NCBI GenBank assembly: GCA_050330975.1
Contig: JBHJHK010000202.1
Location: 1-8,366, forward strand
DNA: 8,366 bases
Source: JBHJHK01 sp050330975
Lineage (GTDB): Bacteria; Pseudomonadota; Gammaproteobacteria; Competibacterales; Competibacteraceae
Direction: 5' to 3'
Below the pieces are notes generated by a model. It did no database searches, was not told the DNA's origin, and saw only the letters and a program-made list of their open reading frames with translations. Below are positions 1 through 6,128 of this stretch, one piece after another (position 1 is the stretch's first letter; each line of letters starts with the position of its first letter). The position numbers were made by a program, and so were the translations under genes.

Positions 1-40
1 CCCCCCCCCCCCCCCGCCGGGGCGCCCGGGGTAGGAGCGA
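1..40. other. Low-complexity C/G-rich window edge
   Basis: The window opens with fifteen consecutive C residues followed by a C/G-only stretch, immediately after (in minus-strand reading) the stop codon of the first permease gene. No start codon for the expected ABC ATPase is visible here on the minus strand. The run looks like a contig edge or a sequencing artefact rather than a biological element, but this cannot be decided from sequence alone. Confidence 0.5.
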
Positions 41-853
41 TCATGGAGCCAAATCTCGACGGGTGGGGCGGCGGGCCAGGAGTTCCCAGACGGCGGCGGC
101 AGCTAGCAGCACCAGGGTAAAGGCGATGAGCAGACTCGCCACGGCGGCGACGGTGGGGTCGACATTTTCCCGAATGCCATCCCACATCTTGCGGGGCAAG
201 GTGTAGACGTTGCGAGAGCTGATGAACAGCGTCACCACCACCTCATCCCAGGAGATGATAAAGGCGAAGATCGCCCCGGACAGCACCCCCGCCTTGATAT
301 TGGGCAACACAATGGCCCAGGTGGTGGTCCATATGCCCGCCCCCAGGCTGCGGGAGGCCCGTTCCAGGCGGGGATCGAGGCCGGCCAACTGGGTGGAGAC
401 GGTGATCAGTACAAAGGGCGTACCCAGGATGGTATGGGCCAAAATCACCCCGGGGAAGCTGTCGTAGAGGCCCAACGCCACCCAGGCCTGATAGAGGGCG
501 AGGGCCGACAAAACCGGAGGCAAGATCAACGGCAACAACACCAAGGTGCCCAAGGAGCGGGCCCAGGGGTTGGTCAGCCGCCACAAACCGATGGCGCACA
601 GGGTGCCGATGACCACCGCCAACACCGTGGCGCTGGCGCCGACCATCAAGCTATCCAACAGGCTGGCCAACCAGCGACTGTCCCCCCACAGGTCTTGGTA
701 GTGGCGCAGGGACAGTTCGTCCTCGGGCATGGACAGCCAGCGGGTGGGGGTGAGGGAGACGGGGACGGTGATAAAGGTGGGCAGCAGCAAAAACAAGCCG
801 ATGAGCCAGGCCGTGGCCATGGTGGCATAGAATCCCGGGTGGCGACGGGTCAT
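41..853 (-). CDS. ABC transporter permease, spermidine/putrescine (PotC-like) type
   Basis: Inner-membrane permease subunit of a Pot-type ABC importer that should pair with the permease encoded just upstream to form the channel for a cationic amine or amino-acid-like solute. The 270-residue protein has a first membrane helix at about residues 12-32, further hydrophobic segments at about 65-92, 100-125, 135-155, 188-210 and 235-258, and the cytoplasmic EAA-type loop at about 164-190 (RASRSLGAG, then IVLPNIKAG), which docks to the ATPase. The segment TLPRKMWDGIRE (218-229) is typical of PotC/PotI proteins. Length is normal for the family. Its ATG overlaps the TGA of the upstream permease gene by four bases (850-853), a classic translational coupling. 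The ATPase gene is not in the window and would be expected beyond the left edge. Substrate cannot be read from the permease. Confidence 0.9.
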   Translation of the reverse strand: MTRRHPGFYATMATAWLIGLFLLLPTFITVPVSLTPTRWLSMPEDELSLRHYQDLWGDSRWLASLLDSLMVGASATVLAVVIGTLCAIGLWRLTNPWARSLGTLVLLPLILPPVLSALALYQAWVALGLYDSFPGVILAHTILGTPFVLITVSTQLAGLDPRLERASRSLGAGIWTTTWAIVLPNIKAGVLSGAIFAFIISWDEVVVTLFISSRNVYTLPRKMWDGIRENVDPTVAAVASLLIAFTLVLLAAAAVWELLARRPTRRDLAP

Positions 854-1701
854 CGCGCCCCCAGGGCCCGATCGATGCCGATGACCCGGGATAACAACCA
901 GAGCATCACCAAGGTCACCGCCAACAACAACACCGCCAGCGCCGCCGCCAATCCCCAGTTGGGGGTTTGCAGGACATAGACCGAAACCCGCTCTGCCAGC
1001 ATGACCACGGTGCCGCCCCCCAGGATGGCCGGGGTGACGAAGAACCCCAGGGAAAACACCAACACCAAAATCGCCGCCCCCAACACCCCGGGCAGGGAGA
1101 GGGGAAGATAAACGCTGACAAAGGTGCGCACCGCCCCGGCCCCCAAACTGTGGGAAGCCTGGAGCAAACGCGGGTCGATGCCCCGCATGGCGGCGTAGAG
1201 GGGAAACACCGCAAAGGGGATCAAATAGTGGACCATGCCGATGATCACCCCCAACTCGTTGCGCACCAGTTCCAGGGGTTGGGCGATGAGCCCCAAGGCC
1301 TCCAGGGTCTCATTGACGGGCCCGTTGTTGCGCAACAACAGCAACCAGGCAAAGGCCCTGATCAGCACCGACAGCCAAAAGGGGATCAGCACGCAGGCCA
1401 GCAATAGCTTGGCGGCGAAGCCCTTGGCGTGGCACAGGGCAAAGGCCAAGATGTAGCCCAACACCAAAGCGATGGCGGTGGTGATGAGGCAAATCCGTGC
1501 CGTGGTGGCGTAGACCCGGCGCAGGGCCTCGGAGTCGACGACCACGGCGTAGTTCTGGAGCCCGGGTTCCGGTTGGATGACGCTTTGGACCAACAACTGG
1601 CCCACCGGCAACAGATAAGCGCCGAGGATGAGGACTCCCAAGGGTGCCACAAAGGCCCAGTAGGAGTTGAGACCCAGGCGATCCAGGGGGGTGGGGGACA
1701 T
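850..1701 (-). CDS. ABC transporter permease, spermidine/putrescine (PotB-like) type
   Basis: First permease subunit of the Pot-type importer, 283 residues from the ATG at 1701. A hydrophobic helix at about residues 15-35 is followed by more segments at about 68-92, 98-124, 148-172, 205-226 and 250-272. The EAA loop is at about 181-206 (QASHSLGAG, then YLPLSLPGV), and TPAILGGG (223-230) is a PotB/PotH hallmark. The reading frame stays open up to 1821, but this would run into the binding-protein gene, and the extra residues are Arg-rich and unlike a permease. An alternative ATG at 1743 would add 14 residues; neither start has a clear Shine-Dalgarno sequence, so the start is uncertain. The gene follows the binding protein by 59 bases and overlaps the next permease by ATGA, so all three are probably one operon. 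Confidence 0.9.
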   Translation of the reverse strand: MSPTPLDRLGLNSYWAFVAPLGVLILGAYLLPVGQLLVQSVIQPEPGLQNYAVVVDSEALRRVYATTARICLITTAIALVLGYILAFALCHAKGFAAKLLLACVLIPFWLSVLIRAFAWLLLLRNNGPVNETLEALGLIAQPLELVRNELGVIIGMVHYLIPFAVFPLYAAMRGIDPRLLQASHSLGAGAVRTFVSVYLPLSLPGVLGAAILVLVFSLGFFVTPAILGGGTVVMLAERVSVYVLQTPNWGLAAALAVLLLAVTLVMLWLLSRVIGIDRALGAR

Positions 1702-1760
1702 GGCAACGGAGGCCCTGACCCCTGCCGTGGGGGCCCTGTCCATCGAGCCGGCGACGGCGT

Positions 1761-2873
1761 CTAGCCGGCGATGCCGTCGAGCCAGGCGTTGGTGGCGGCG
1801 TCGTAGTGGTCGGCGTACCACTCCTCGCTGCGGAAGATCTGCTTCACCAGGTTATCGGGGTGGCCGGGGTCGATGCGCTTGAGCTCATCGGGGAGCATGG
1901 CCGAGGCGGCGGGGTTGGAGGGACCGTTGCCCAGCAGCTCTAGGAGTTTCACCTGGCGTTCGGGGATGAGGGTGGAGGCCATAAAGGGCTGGATGGCCGG
2001 TCCTGCCGGATTGCCCTTTGGGACCATCCACCCCGCGGGGCAGTAGATGCCGTCGTTCCAGGTCCAGGTGATTTTGCCCCCGGTGTCCCGCTCCAGCACA
2101 CTGGCCCGGGTGTGCCAGATACAGCCCATAGTCACCTCTTCGTTGAGGAACATCTGCTGGCTCTCGGCCCCCGAGCCCCAGAAGATAAAATTGTCCTTGA
2201 CGGGGCGCAGAACCTCGATGGCCTTGGCCATATCCATGGGGTAAAGGGCATCTTTTGGGGTACCCGCCCCCAGCAACACGGCCTCGGGCATGCCGATCAT
2301 GTACTTCCACAGGGTGCGTTTGCCCGGATACTTGTCGAAGTTGAGAAAATCGGTCCAGCTAGTGGGGGGATCGGCGCCGAACTTCGAGGCGTCATAGGCC
2401 AGGACAAAGCTGTAGAAGTAGTTGGGGAAGCCGTGTTGGTAGGCGTAGCCCTCGCGGATCATGGCGGCGTCTACGATGGAGTAGTCGCACGCCTCCAGGT
2501 AGCCCTTGCGACCCAAATCGATGATGGCAAAGCCATCGCCGTCGCAGCAGTCCCACACGACGTTATTGGCGTCCACCTGGGCGATGATCTTGCCGGGGAG
2601 AGGGGTGGCGCCGTCGAAGATGACCTCGATCCCAGTGTCGCGGGTGTAGGGCTCGCCCCAGGCCTCCCCCATGAAGTCCACGGCATCGCCGCCGAAGTTG
2701 GCGATGACCAACTCCGTGGCTTGTCCCTTGGCGGTGCTCGGGGCGCTGCCTGCCAGGGGAGCAAAGCCCAAGGCGGCGGCGATCTGCAGGAACTGACGCC
2801 GATTCACTCGCCCCTGGCGGAGTTGGTCTTGGGCAATCGCCAGACAATCGCGTTTAAAGTGTGCCGCGCTCAA
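1761..2873 (-). CDS. Periplasmic substrate-binding protein of Pot-type ABC importer, Tat-exported
   Basis: Extracellular solute-binding protein that should capture the ligand in the periplasm and deliver it to the two permeases downstream. From a TTG start at 2873 it has 370 residues, close to PotD/PotF proteins. The N-terminus carries a twin-arginine signal (NRRQFLQ, residues 24-30, then a hydrophobic stretch ending near AGSAPSTA at 41-48), so it is predicted to be exported folded by the Tat system. The mature part starts with ELVIANFGG (54-62), typical of the family's first strand; SWTDFLNFDKYPGK (172-185) and the C-terminal EEWYAD (350-355) also fit. No lipobox Cys is seen. The open frame extends to an ATG at 3032, but TTG 2873 is preferred because GGGAGA lies 7 bases upstream and because the extra 53 residues run through the intergenic regulatory region. 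Ligand is unknown; a polyamine, betaine or other cation is plausible. Confidence 0.9.
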   Translation of the reverse strand: MSAAHFKRDCLAIAQDQLRQGRVNRRQFLQIAAALGFAPLAGSAPSTAKGQATELVIANFGGDAVDFMGEAWGEPYTRDTGIEVIFDGATPLPGKIIAQVDANNVVWDCCDGDGFAIIDLGRKGYLEACDYSIVDAAMIREGYAYQHGFPNYFYSFVLAYDASKFGADPPTSWTDFLNFDKYPGKRTLWKYMIGMPEAVLLGAGTPKDALYPMDMAKAIEVLRPVKDNFIFWGSGAESQQMFLNEEVTMGCIWHTRASVLERDTGGKITWTWNDGIYCPAGWMVPKGNPAGPAIQPFMASTLIPERQVKLLELLGNGPSNPAASAMLPDELKRIDPGHPDNLVKQIFRSEEWYADHYDAATNAWLDGIAG

Positions 2874-2880
2874 GGTTGTC

Positions 2881-2886
2881 TCTCCC
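2881..2886 (-). promoter_or_regulatory. Ribosome binding site that fixes the TTG start of the binding protein
   Basis: On the minus strand GGGAGA lies 7 bases before the TTG at 2873. It supports this non-ATG start over the upstream in-frame ATG at 3032, which has no comparable site. Confidence 0.65.
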
Positions 2887-2935
2887 AGGTGGTATAAGTC
2901 GACAGGGGAATAGCCGTGGCCTTTGGTTGCCGCGA

Positions 2936-2952
2936 TGCAAAACTGACACCAA
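2936..2952 (-). promoter_or_regulatory. Candidate sigma-54 promoter for the importer operon
   Basis: Read on the minus strand, the site is TTGGTGTCAGTTTTGCA. It has the GG and GC doublets exactly ten bases apart and the TTGCA -12 element of the RpoN consensus; the CAC part of the -24 element is not conserved. Initiation would leave a leader of about 50 bases before the TTG start at 2873. RpoN control is common for nitrogen-compound uptake, which fits the operon, but one such match could occur by chance. No clear sigma-70 promoter is visible on this side. Confidence 0.35.
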
Positions 2953-2978
2953 GGGGCTAAAACGAGGCCATTGGCGAT

Positions 2979-3011
2979 AGGCCTTGCCAGCCCCCGGGGC
3001 AGCAACGGCCT
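2979..3011. promoter_or_regulatory. Imperfect inverted repeat upstream of the importer promoter candidate
   Basis: The arms AGGCC-TTGC (2979-2987) and GCAA-C-GGCCT (3002-3011) are complementary apart from one extra base, and the centre GCCCC-C-GGGGC (2990-3000) is also self-complementary. The site begins 27 bases upstream of the sigma-54-like box. It could be an operator or activator site, or simply a fold favoured by GC-rich sequence. Confidence 0.25.
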
Positions 3012-3085
3012 CCACGTCTCATTGTAGTGCATTGGGGGAAGGATGCTTGCTCTGTTGTGGGGCGTGGGGGGGCACTGTGGGGTTT

Positions 3086-3131
3086 GCCCTCACCCCGGCC
3101 CCTCTCCCACGCTACGGCGTGGGGGAGGGGC
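3086..3131. repeat. REP-like palindromic element with UNCG-type tetraloop
   Basis: A head GCCCTCACCCC is followed by a near-perfect hairpin: GCCCCTCTCCCACGC (3098-3112) pairs with the stretch 3117-3131 over 15 positions, with one T-G wobble at 3105/3124. The loop TACG is closed by a C-G pair, which in RNA is an exceptionally stable UNCG tetraloop. A head of CCCTCACCCC plus a CCCCTCTCCC stem is the layout of widespread proteobacterial repetitive extragenic palindromes, and the intergenic position fits. Only one good copy is present in the window, so dispersal in the genome cannot be shown here. It could also act as a bidirectional transcription barrier. Confidence 0.65.
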
Positions 3132-3233
3132 GACTCCAGCCTCGCAGTCCGTTGGCCCTTGCCGGGTTGATTGTCTCCATCGGGCGGCTGAGCCTGGGCT
3201 CCACCCTGCGCTGCAACCCGTGGCTCACCCCCG

Positions 3234-3262
3234 TTGACAGAGGGTGGTCGGGGAACAACACT
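3234..3262 (+). promoter_or_regulatory. Candidate sigma-70 promoter for the dehydrogenase gene
   Basis: A perfect -35 hexamer TTGACA (3234-3239) is followed after 17 bases by AACACT (3257-3262), which matches the -10 consensus at only three of six positions. Transcription from it would start at or next to the ATG at 3269, giving a leaderless or nearly leaderless mRNA. This agrees with the lack of a Shine-Dalgarno sequence before that ATG. The -10 is weak, so this is tentative. Confidence 0.3.
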
Positions 3263-3268
3263 CAAGTC

Positions 3269-4018
3269 ATGACCATTCTCCAAGCCCTCGATTTCAGCCA
3301 CCAAACCGTCGTGGTGACCGGCGCTGCCAAAGGCATTGGCCTTGGGGCCGCCGAGGCATTTGCCGCGTTGGGGGCCCGGGTGGTGCTCCTCGACCGCGAC
3401 GGCGAGGCCCTGGCCTTGGCCGCCGCGGCCATTGGCCCCGCCGCCAGGCCCTGCCCCGTCGATGTCACGGATCGCCCCGGGGTATTTGACGCCTTGGCTG
3501 CCGAATCCCGCATCGACGTATTGGTGAATAACGCCGGCGTGCCGGGTTTTAACGCCGCCGTGGACGCCATCGACGACGCCGCCTTCCAGCGGGTGTTCGA
3601 CACCCACGTCCGCGGCGCTTTGGTGTGCCTCCAGGCGGTATTGCCCGCCATGCGCCGCGGGGGTGGCGGGCGAGTCCTCAACGTGGCCTCCAACCGCGGC
3701 CAGGTGGGGTTTGAGCGCTCCTGCCACTACAGCGCCGCCAAGGCGGCGTTGATCGGTTTCGCCAAGGCCTGGGCCCGGGAGTTGGCCCCCGACAACATCC
3801 GGGTCAACGCCCTGGCCCCGGGCTTGGTGGTCACCGACCTCACCTTGTCCTACGGCCAGGCGGCCATAGACCAAGAAGCCCAGCAAAATTTGCTCAAGCG
3901 GCCGGCGAACCCTGGGGAAATGGCCGGTTGGATCGTATTTCTCTGCTCAACGGCGGCCGACTACATGACGGGGCAGGTGGTGTGCCCCAATGGGGGCGAC
4001 CCCATCGTCGGCATCTAG
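3269..4018 (+). CDS. Short-chain dehydrogenase/reductase (classical SDR)
   Basis: A 249-residue NAD(P)-dependent oxidoreductase, presumably cytosolic, that interconverts an alcohol and a ketone or aldehyde; the substrate is not readable. The Rossmann fold starts at residue 12 with TGAAKGIG (17-24). An acidic residue, Asp42 in LLDRDG, sits at the end of the second strand, which favours NAD over NADP. NNAG is at 87-90. The catalytic set is Ser141 (NVASNRG), Tyr154 and Lys158 (YSAAK), and the cofactor-binding ALAPGLVVTDL follows at 181-191. The fourth tetrad residue, usually Asn in a vNLxG motif, appears to be His113 (THVRG). Length is normal. The frame is open back to 2984, but ATG 3269 gives the standard SDR N-terminus and avoids translating the REP-like element. 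The gene is followed after 30 bases by the guanidine hydrolase, so the two are probably co-transcribed. Confidence 0.94.
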   Translation: MTILQALDFSHQTVVVTGAAKGIGLGAAEAFAALGARVVLLDRDGEALALAAAAIGPAARPCPVDVTDRPGVFDALAAESRIDVLVNNAGVPGFNAAVDAIDDAAFQRVFDTHVRGALVCLQAVLPAMRRGGGGRVLNVASNRGQVGFERSCHYSAAKAALIGFAKAWARELAPDNIRVNALAPGLVVTDLTLSYGQAAIDQEAQQNLLKRPANPGEMAGWIVFLCSTAADYMTGQVVCPNGGDPIVGI

Positions 4019-4037
4019 CGGTTTAACCCTGTGCCTC

Positions 4038-4042
4038 GAGGA
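4038..4042 (+). promoter_or_regulatory. Ribosome binding site deciding the hydrolase start
   Basis: GAGGA lies 6 bases before the ATG at 4049. It favours that start over the in-frame GTG at 4031, which would add six residues and itself lacks a good upstream site. Confidence 0.6.
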
Positions 4043-4048
4043 TTGGCG

Positions 4049-4909
4049 ATGACTGATTGGCGTGTGGCGTCGGAAACCGGCCCGTTGCGGGATGTGCTGT
4101 TGTGCCGCCCCGATCACTACCGGTGGCAGCCCATCAATGCCGTGGGCCAGCGCACCTTGGTGGCCAACACAAACCTCGACCACCAACGGCTGATGAACGC
4201 CTACGGCGAATTCGAAGACGCCTTTGACCGGGCCGGGGTCACCCGCCATTACCTGGTTCCCGAGTCTCAGCTCCCCTACCAGGCCTACACCCGGGACAGC
4301 AGCCAGATGACTCCCTGGGGGGTGGTGATTTGCCAGATGTACCGCCCGGTGCGGCGGGGAGAGTACGCCGCGGTGATCAAGTTTTACCAAGGCCAGGGCA
4401 TTCCCATTTGGAACTGGTCCACGGCCGGCACCCTGGAAGGCGGGGACATCCACGTGATTCGCCCGGGGCTGCTGCTGGTGGGCTATTCCGGCGACCGCAC
4501 CGACCGGGCCGGTGCCGAGCAGTTGGCCGTTTGGTTCCAGGCCGAGGGCTGGGAGGTGCGGCTCCAGCCCTTCGACCCCCACTTTCTCCATCTGGATCTT
4601 TTGTTTTGCATGGTCACCGACCGCTTGGCCGTGGCCTGTTTAGACGTGCTGGAGGACGACTTGGTGGCCTGGCTGCGTCGGCATCGCATCGAGTTGCTCG
4701 ACATCTCCTACCGGGAGGCCATGGCCTTGGGCTGCAACTTGTTGGCCCTGGGGGATGATCGGGTGATCTCGCCCTTGGGCAGCAAAGACCTCAACGCCAA
4801 GCTGCGGGCCGCTGGCATCGAAGTCCTCGACCCCGACCTAGAGCTGTTTACCCTCGGCGGCGGTGGCGCCCACTGCCTGTCCATGCCCTTGCGCCGGGAC
4901 CCCTTGTAA
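4049..4909 (+). CDS. Guanidine-modifying superfamily hydrolase (DDAH/amidinotransferase-like)
   Basis: A 286-residue member of the pentein superfamily that includes dimethylarginine dimethylaminohydrolase (DDAH), arginine deiminase and amidinotransferases. These enzymes attack a guanidinium carbon through a Cys-bound intermediate. Visible motifs in order: TRDSS (81-85), matching the family FTRD; EGGD (130-133); HLD (181-183); and GGGGAHCLSMPL (270-281) with the nucleophile Cys276. Glu130, His181, Asp183 and Cys276 line up with the catalytic residues known for the superfamily, so the enzyme is probably active. The length is near bacterial DDAH (about 250-290) and well below arginine deiminase (about 410). 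The substrate could be methylarginine or another guanidino compound; an amidinotransferase is not excluded. The ATG at 4049 was chosen for its GAGGA site. The gene follows the dehydrogenase by 30 bases and ends directly against the convergent Rieske gene. Confidence 0.85.
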   Translation: MTDWRVASETGPLRDVLLCRPDHYRWQPINAVGQRTLVANTNLDHQRLMNAYGEFEDAFDRAGVTRHYLVPESQLPYQAYTRDSSQMTPWGVVICQMYRPVRRGEYAAVIKFYQGQGIPIWNWSTAGTLEGGDIHVIRPGLLLVGYSGDRTDRAGAEQLAVWFQAEGWEVRLQPFDPHFLHLDLLFCMVTDRLAVACLDVLEDDLVAWLRRHRIELLDISYREAMALGCNLLALGDDRVISPLGSKDLNAKLRAAGIEVLDPDLELFTLGGGGAHCLSMPLRRDPL

Positions 4910-6088
4910 CTAGGCCTCTCGGTAGGCGTCCCGCACCTGGCGCTGGAAGTGGAGCACGGCGGCTTCCCAGGCCGGGGAAAACCGGGTCTCGATGCCAAAG
5001 CGCTGGCGGGCCTCTGCGGTATGGTGGACGCCTTTGACCAAAAACGCGTCCTGGGGCATCACCGTATTCCAGCTGTCCATGACCCCCTGGCGCTTGTGGG
5101 CCAGGTCTGGGTCGGTGGCTCCTGCGCCGTAAAAGTAATAGCTCAGGCGGATGACGGTTCGGTCAAAGCCGTCGGGGAGCAGCCAGCCGGCGGTGACGTG
5201 GTTGGCGGCCACGGTGATAAAGCCGCTGGGGAAGAGGTTGAGCAAGAAGCTGGTGGTGCGCCCGTCCTGGAGCAGGCTGGGGTCCCCAGGTAGGCCCCGG
5301 GGGTCGGGGGCCAAGGCCCGGTTGCCCCCCGGGGCGTGGACCATGCGAAACCCAGCGTAGCAGTCCCCCCCCAGTTCGGCCGCGTAGGACTCGGCTCGAG
5401 CATCGCCGGGCTTGACGATTTGCCGGTGGACAAAGGGTAAATGGTAGTCCTCGATGGCCCCCTCGACGCTGAGCTTCCAGTTGCCCTGGTAGATGTGGGG
5501 CTCGGCTACGGTACCCGCCGGCTGGAACTGGTCCAGGGCCACACCCCCCAACAGCTCCGTCAAGGGTGCTAGGTGTTGTTCTAGGGGTGGGGCGTTGCCG
5601 TCGAGGTTGACGAATACCAAATCGAACCAGGTGGCGGTGGCCACCGGTACCAAGCCCAAGCCATGGGGATCGAAGCCCTCGGCGCGGTGGACTTTTTCGC
5701 CCCCCAAGTCCACTGAGCGCACCAAGCCCCCATCCAAACCATAGGCCCAGCAGTGCCAAGGGCACACCAGAGTCTTGAGACCCCGGCCCGGTTCCAAAAC
5801 CACCTGCATCCCCCGGTGGCGGCAGACGTTGTGGAACCCCCGCAGCACGCCGTCCTGGCCCCGCACTAGCACCACCGGCCAACCGGCGATATTCAGGGGC
5901 ATCACATCGCCGGGGTTTTTGACCTCGTGGTCAAAGCCACAGACTACCCAGCGGCGGGGAAACAGCTGTTGACGTTCGATTTCATAGGCCTCGGGGCCGT
6001 AGGCGATCCCCGGTAGACCCTCGGCATAGTTGATGGGTCTATCCAGGGCGTCGCTCGTCGCCAGTACTGCATTTAGGACATCGCTCAT
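4910..6088 (-). CDS. Rieske non-heme iron oxygenase, alpha subunit
   Basis: The oxygenase component of a Rieske mono- or dioxygenase, 392 residues, which would insert oxygen into a substrate using electrons from a separate reductase. The Rieske [2Fe-2S] ligands are Cys89-x-His91 and Cys109-x2-His112 (NVCRHRG, then VCPWHCW). The mononuclear iron motif is NWKLSVEGAIEDYHLPFVH (203-221), with His216 and His221 as ligands and Asp347 (MPQDAF) as the likely third. The residue three before the first His, which bridges the two metal centres, is Glu213 instead of the Asp of ring-hydroxylating enzymes. Glu there is known in the carnitine oxygenase CntA, which suggests a quaternary ammonium or N-methyl substrate. 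ATG 6088 was chosen; GGAGAGGGGG precedes it (6096-6105), and an in-frame TTG sits two codons upstream at 6094. No reductase or ferredoxin gene is in the window. Confidence 0.92.
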   Translation of the reverse strand: MSDVLNAVLATSDALDRPINYAEGLPGIAYGPEAYEIERQQLFPRRWVVCGFDHEVKNPGDVMPLNIAGWPVVLVRGQDGVLRGFHNVCRHRGMQVVLEPGRGLKTLVCPWHCWAYGLDGGLVRSVDLGGEKVHRAEGFDPHGLGLVPVATATWFDLVFVNLDGNAPPLEQHLAPLTELLGGVALDQFQPAGTVAEPHIYQGNWKLSVEGAIEDYHLPFVHRQIVKPGDARAESYAAELGGDCYAGFRMVHAPGGNRALAPDPRGLPGDPSLLQDGRTTSFLLNLFPSGFITVAANHVTAGWLLPDGFDRTVIRLSYYFYGAGATDPDLAHKRQGVMDSWNTVMPQDAFLVKGVHHTAEARQRFGIETRFSPAWEAAVLHFQRQVRDAYREA

Positions 6089-6095
6089 GGGCAAT

Positions 6096-6105
6096 CCCCC
6101 TCTCC
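6096..6105 (-). promoter_or_regulatory. Ribosome binding site of the Rieske oxygenase gene
   Basis: Read on the minus strand, GGAGAGGGGG ends 7 bases before the ATG at 6088 and immediately precedes the alternative TTG at 6094. The spacing favours the ATG. Confidence 0.5.
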
Positions 6106-6128
6106 AGGGCTTGAGATGCCCATAGCCT

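Larger units (their letters stand above)
2874..3268. other. Divergent intergenic region between importer operon and dehydrogenase
   Basis: These 395 bases lie between two divergent starts. Open frames cross the region on both strands, but they are extensions of the flanking genes with no recognisable protein character. What I can see: a sigma-54-like box (2936-2952), an imperfect dyad (2979-3011), a REP-like palindrome (3086-3131) and a TTGACA box (3234-3239). The stretch from about 3132 to 3233 holds nothing I can name. No tRNA or riboswitch was recognised. Confidence 0.7.

Noticed and set aside
434..979. Plus-strand open frame (181 codons) opposite the two permeases
   Set aside because: Gln/Gly-rich translation with no domain; a shadow of the permease genes.
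2874..3032. N-terminal extension of the binding protein to the ATG at 3032
   Set aside because: The extension does not resemble a signal peptide, crosses the sigma-54-like box and lacks a ribosome binding site, whereas the TTG at 2873 has one.
2984..3268. N-terminal extension of the dehydrogenase to 2984
   Set aside because: It would translate the REP-like palindrome and add 95 residues foreign to classical SDRs.
2957..3886. Long minus-strand open frame (309 codons) opposite the dehydrogenase
   Set aside because: It is rich in Gly, His and Gln with no recognisable domain and lies antisense to a well-supported SDR gene; such frames are common in GC-rich DNA.
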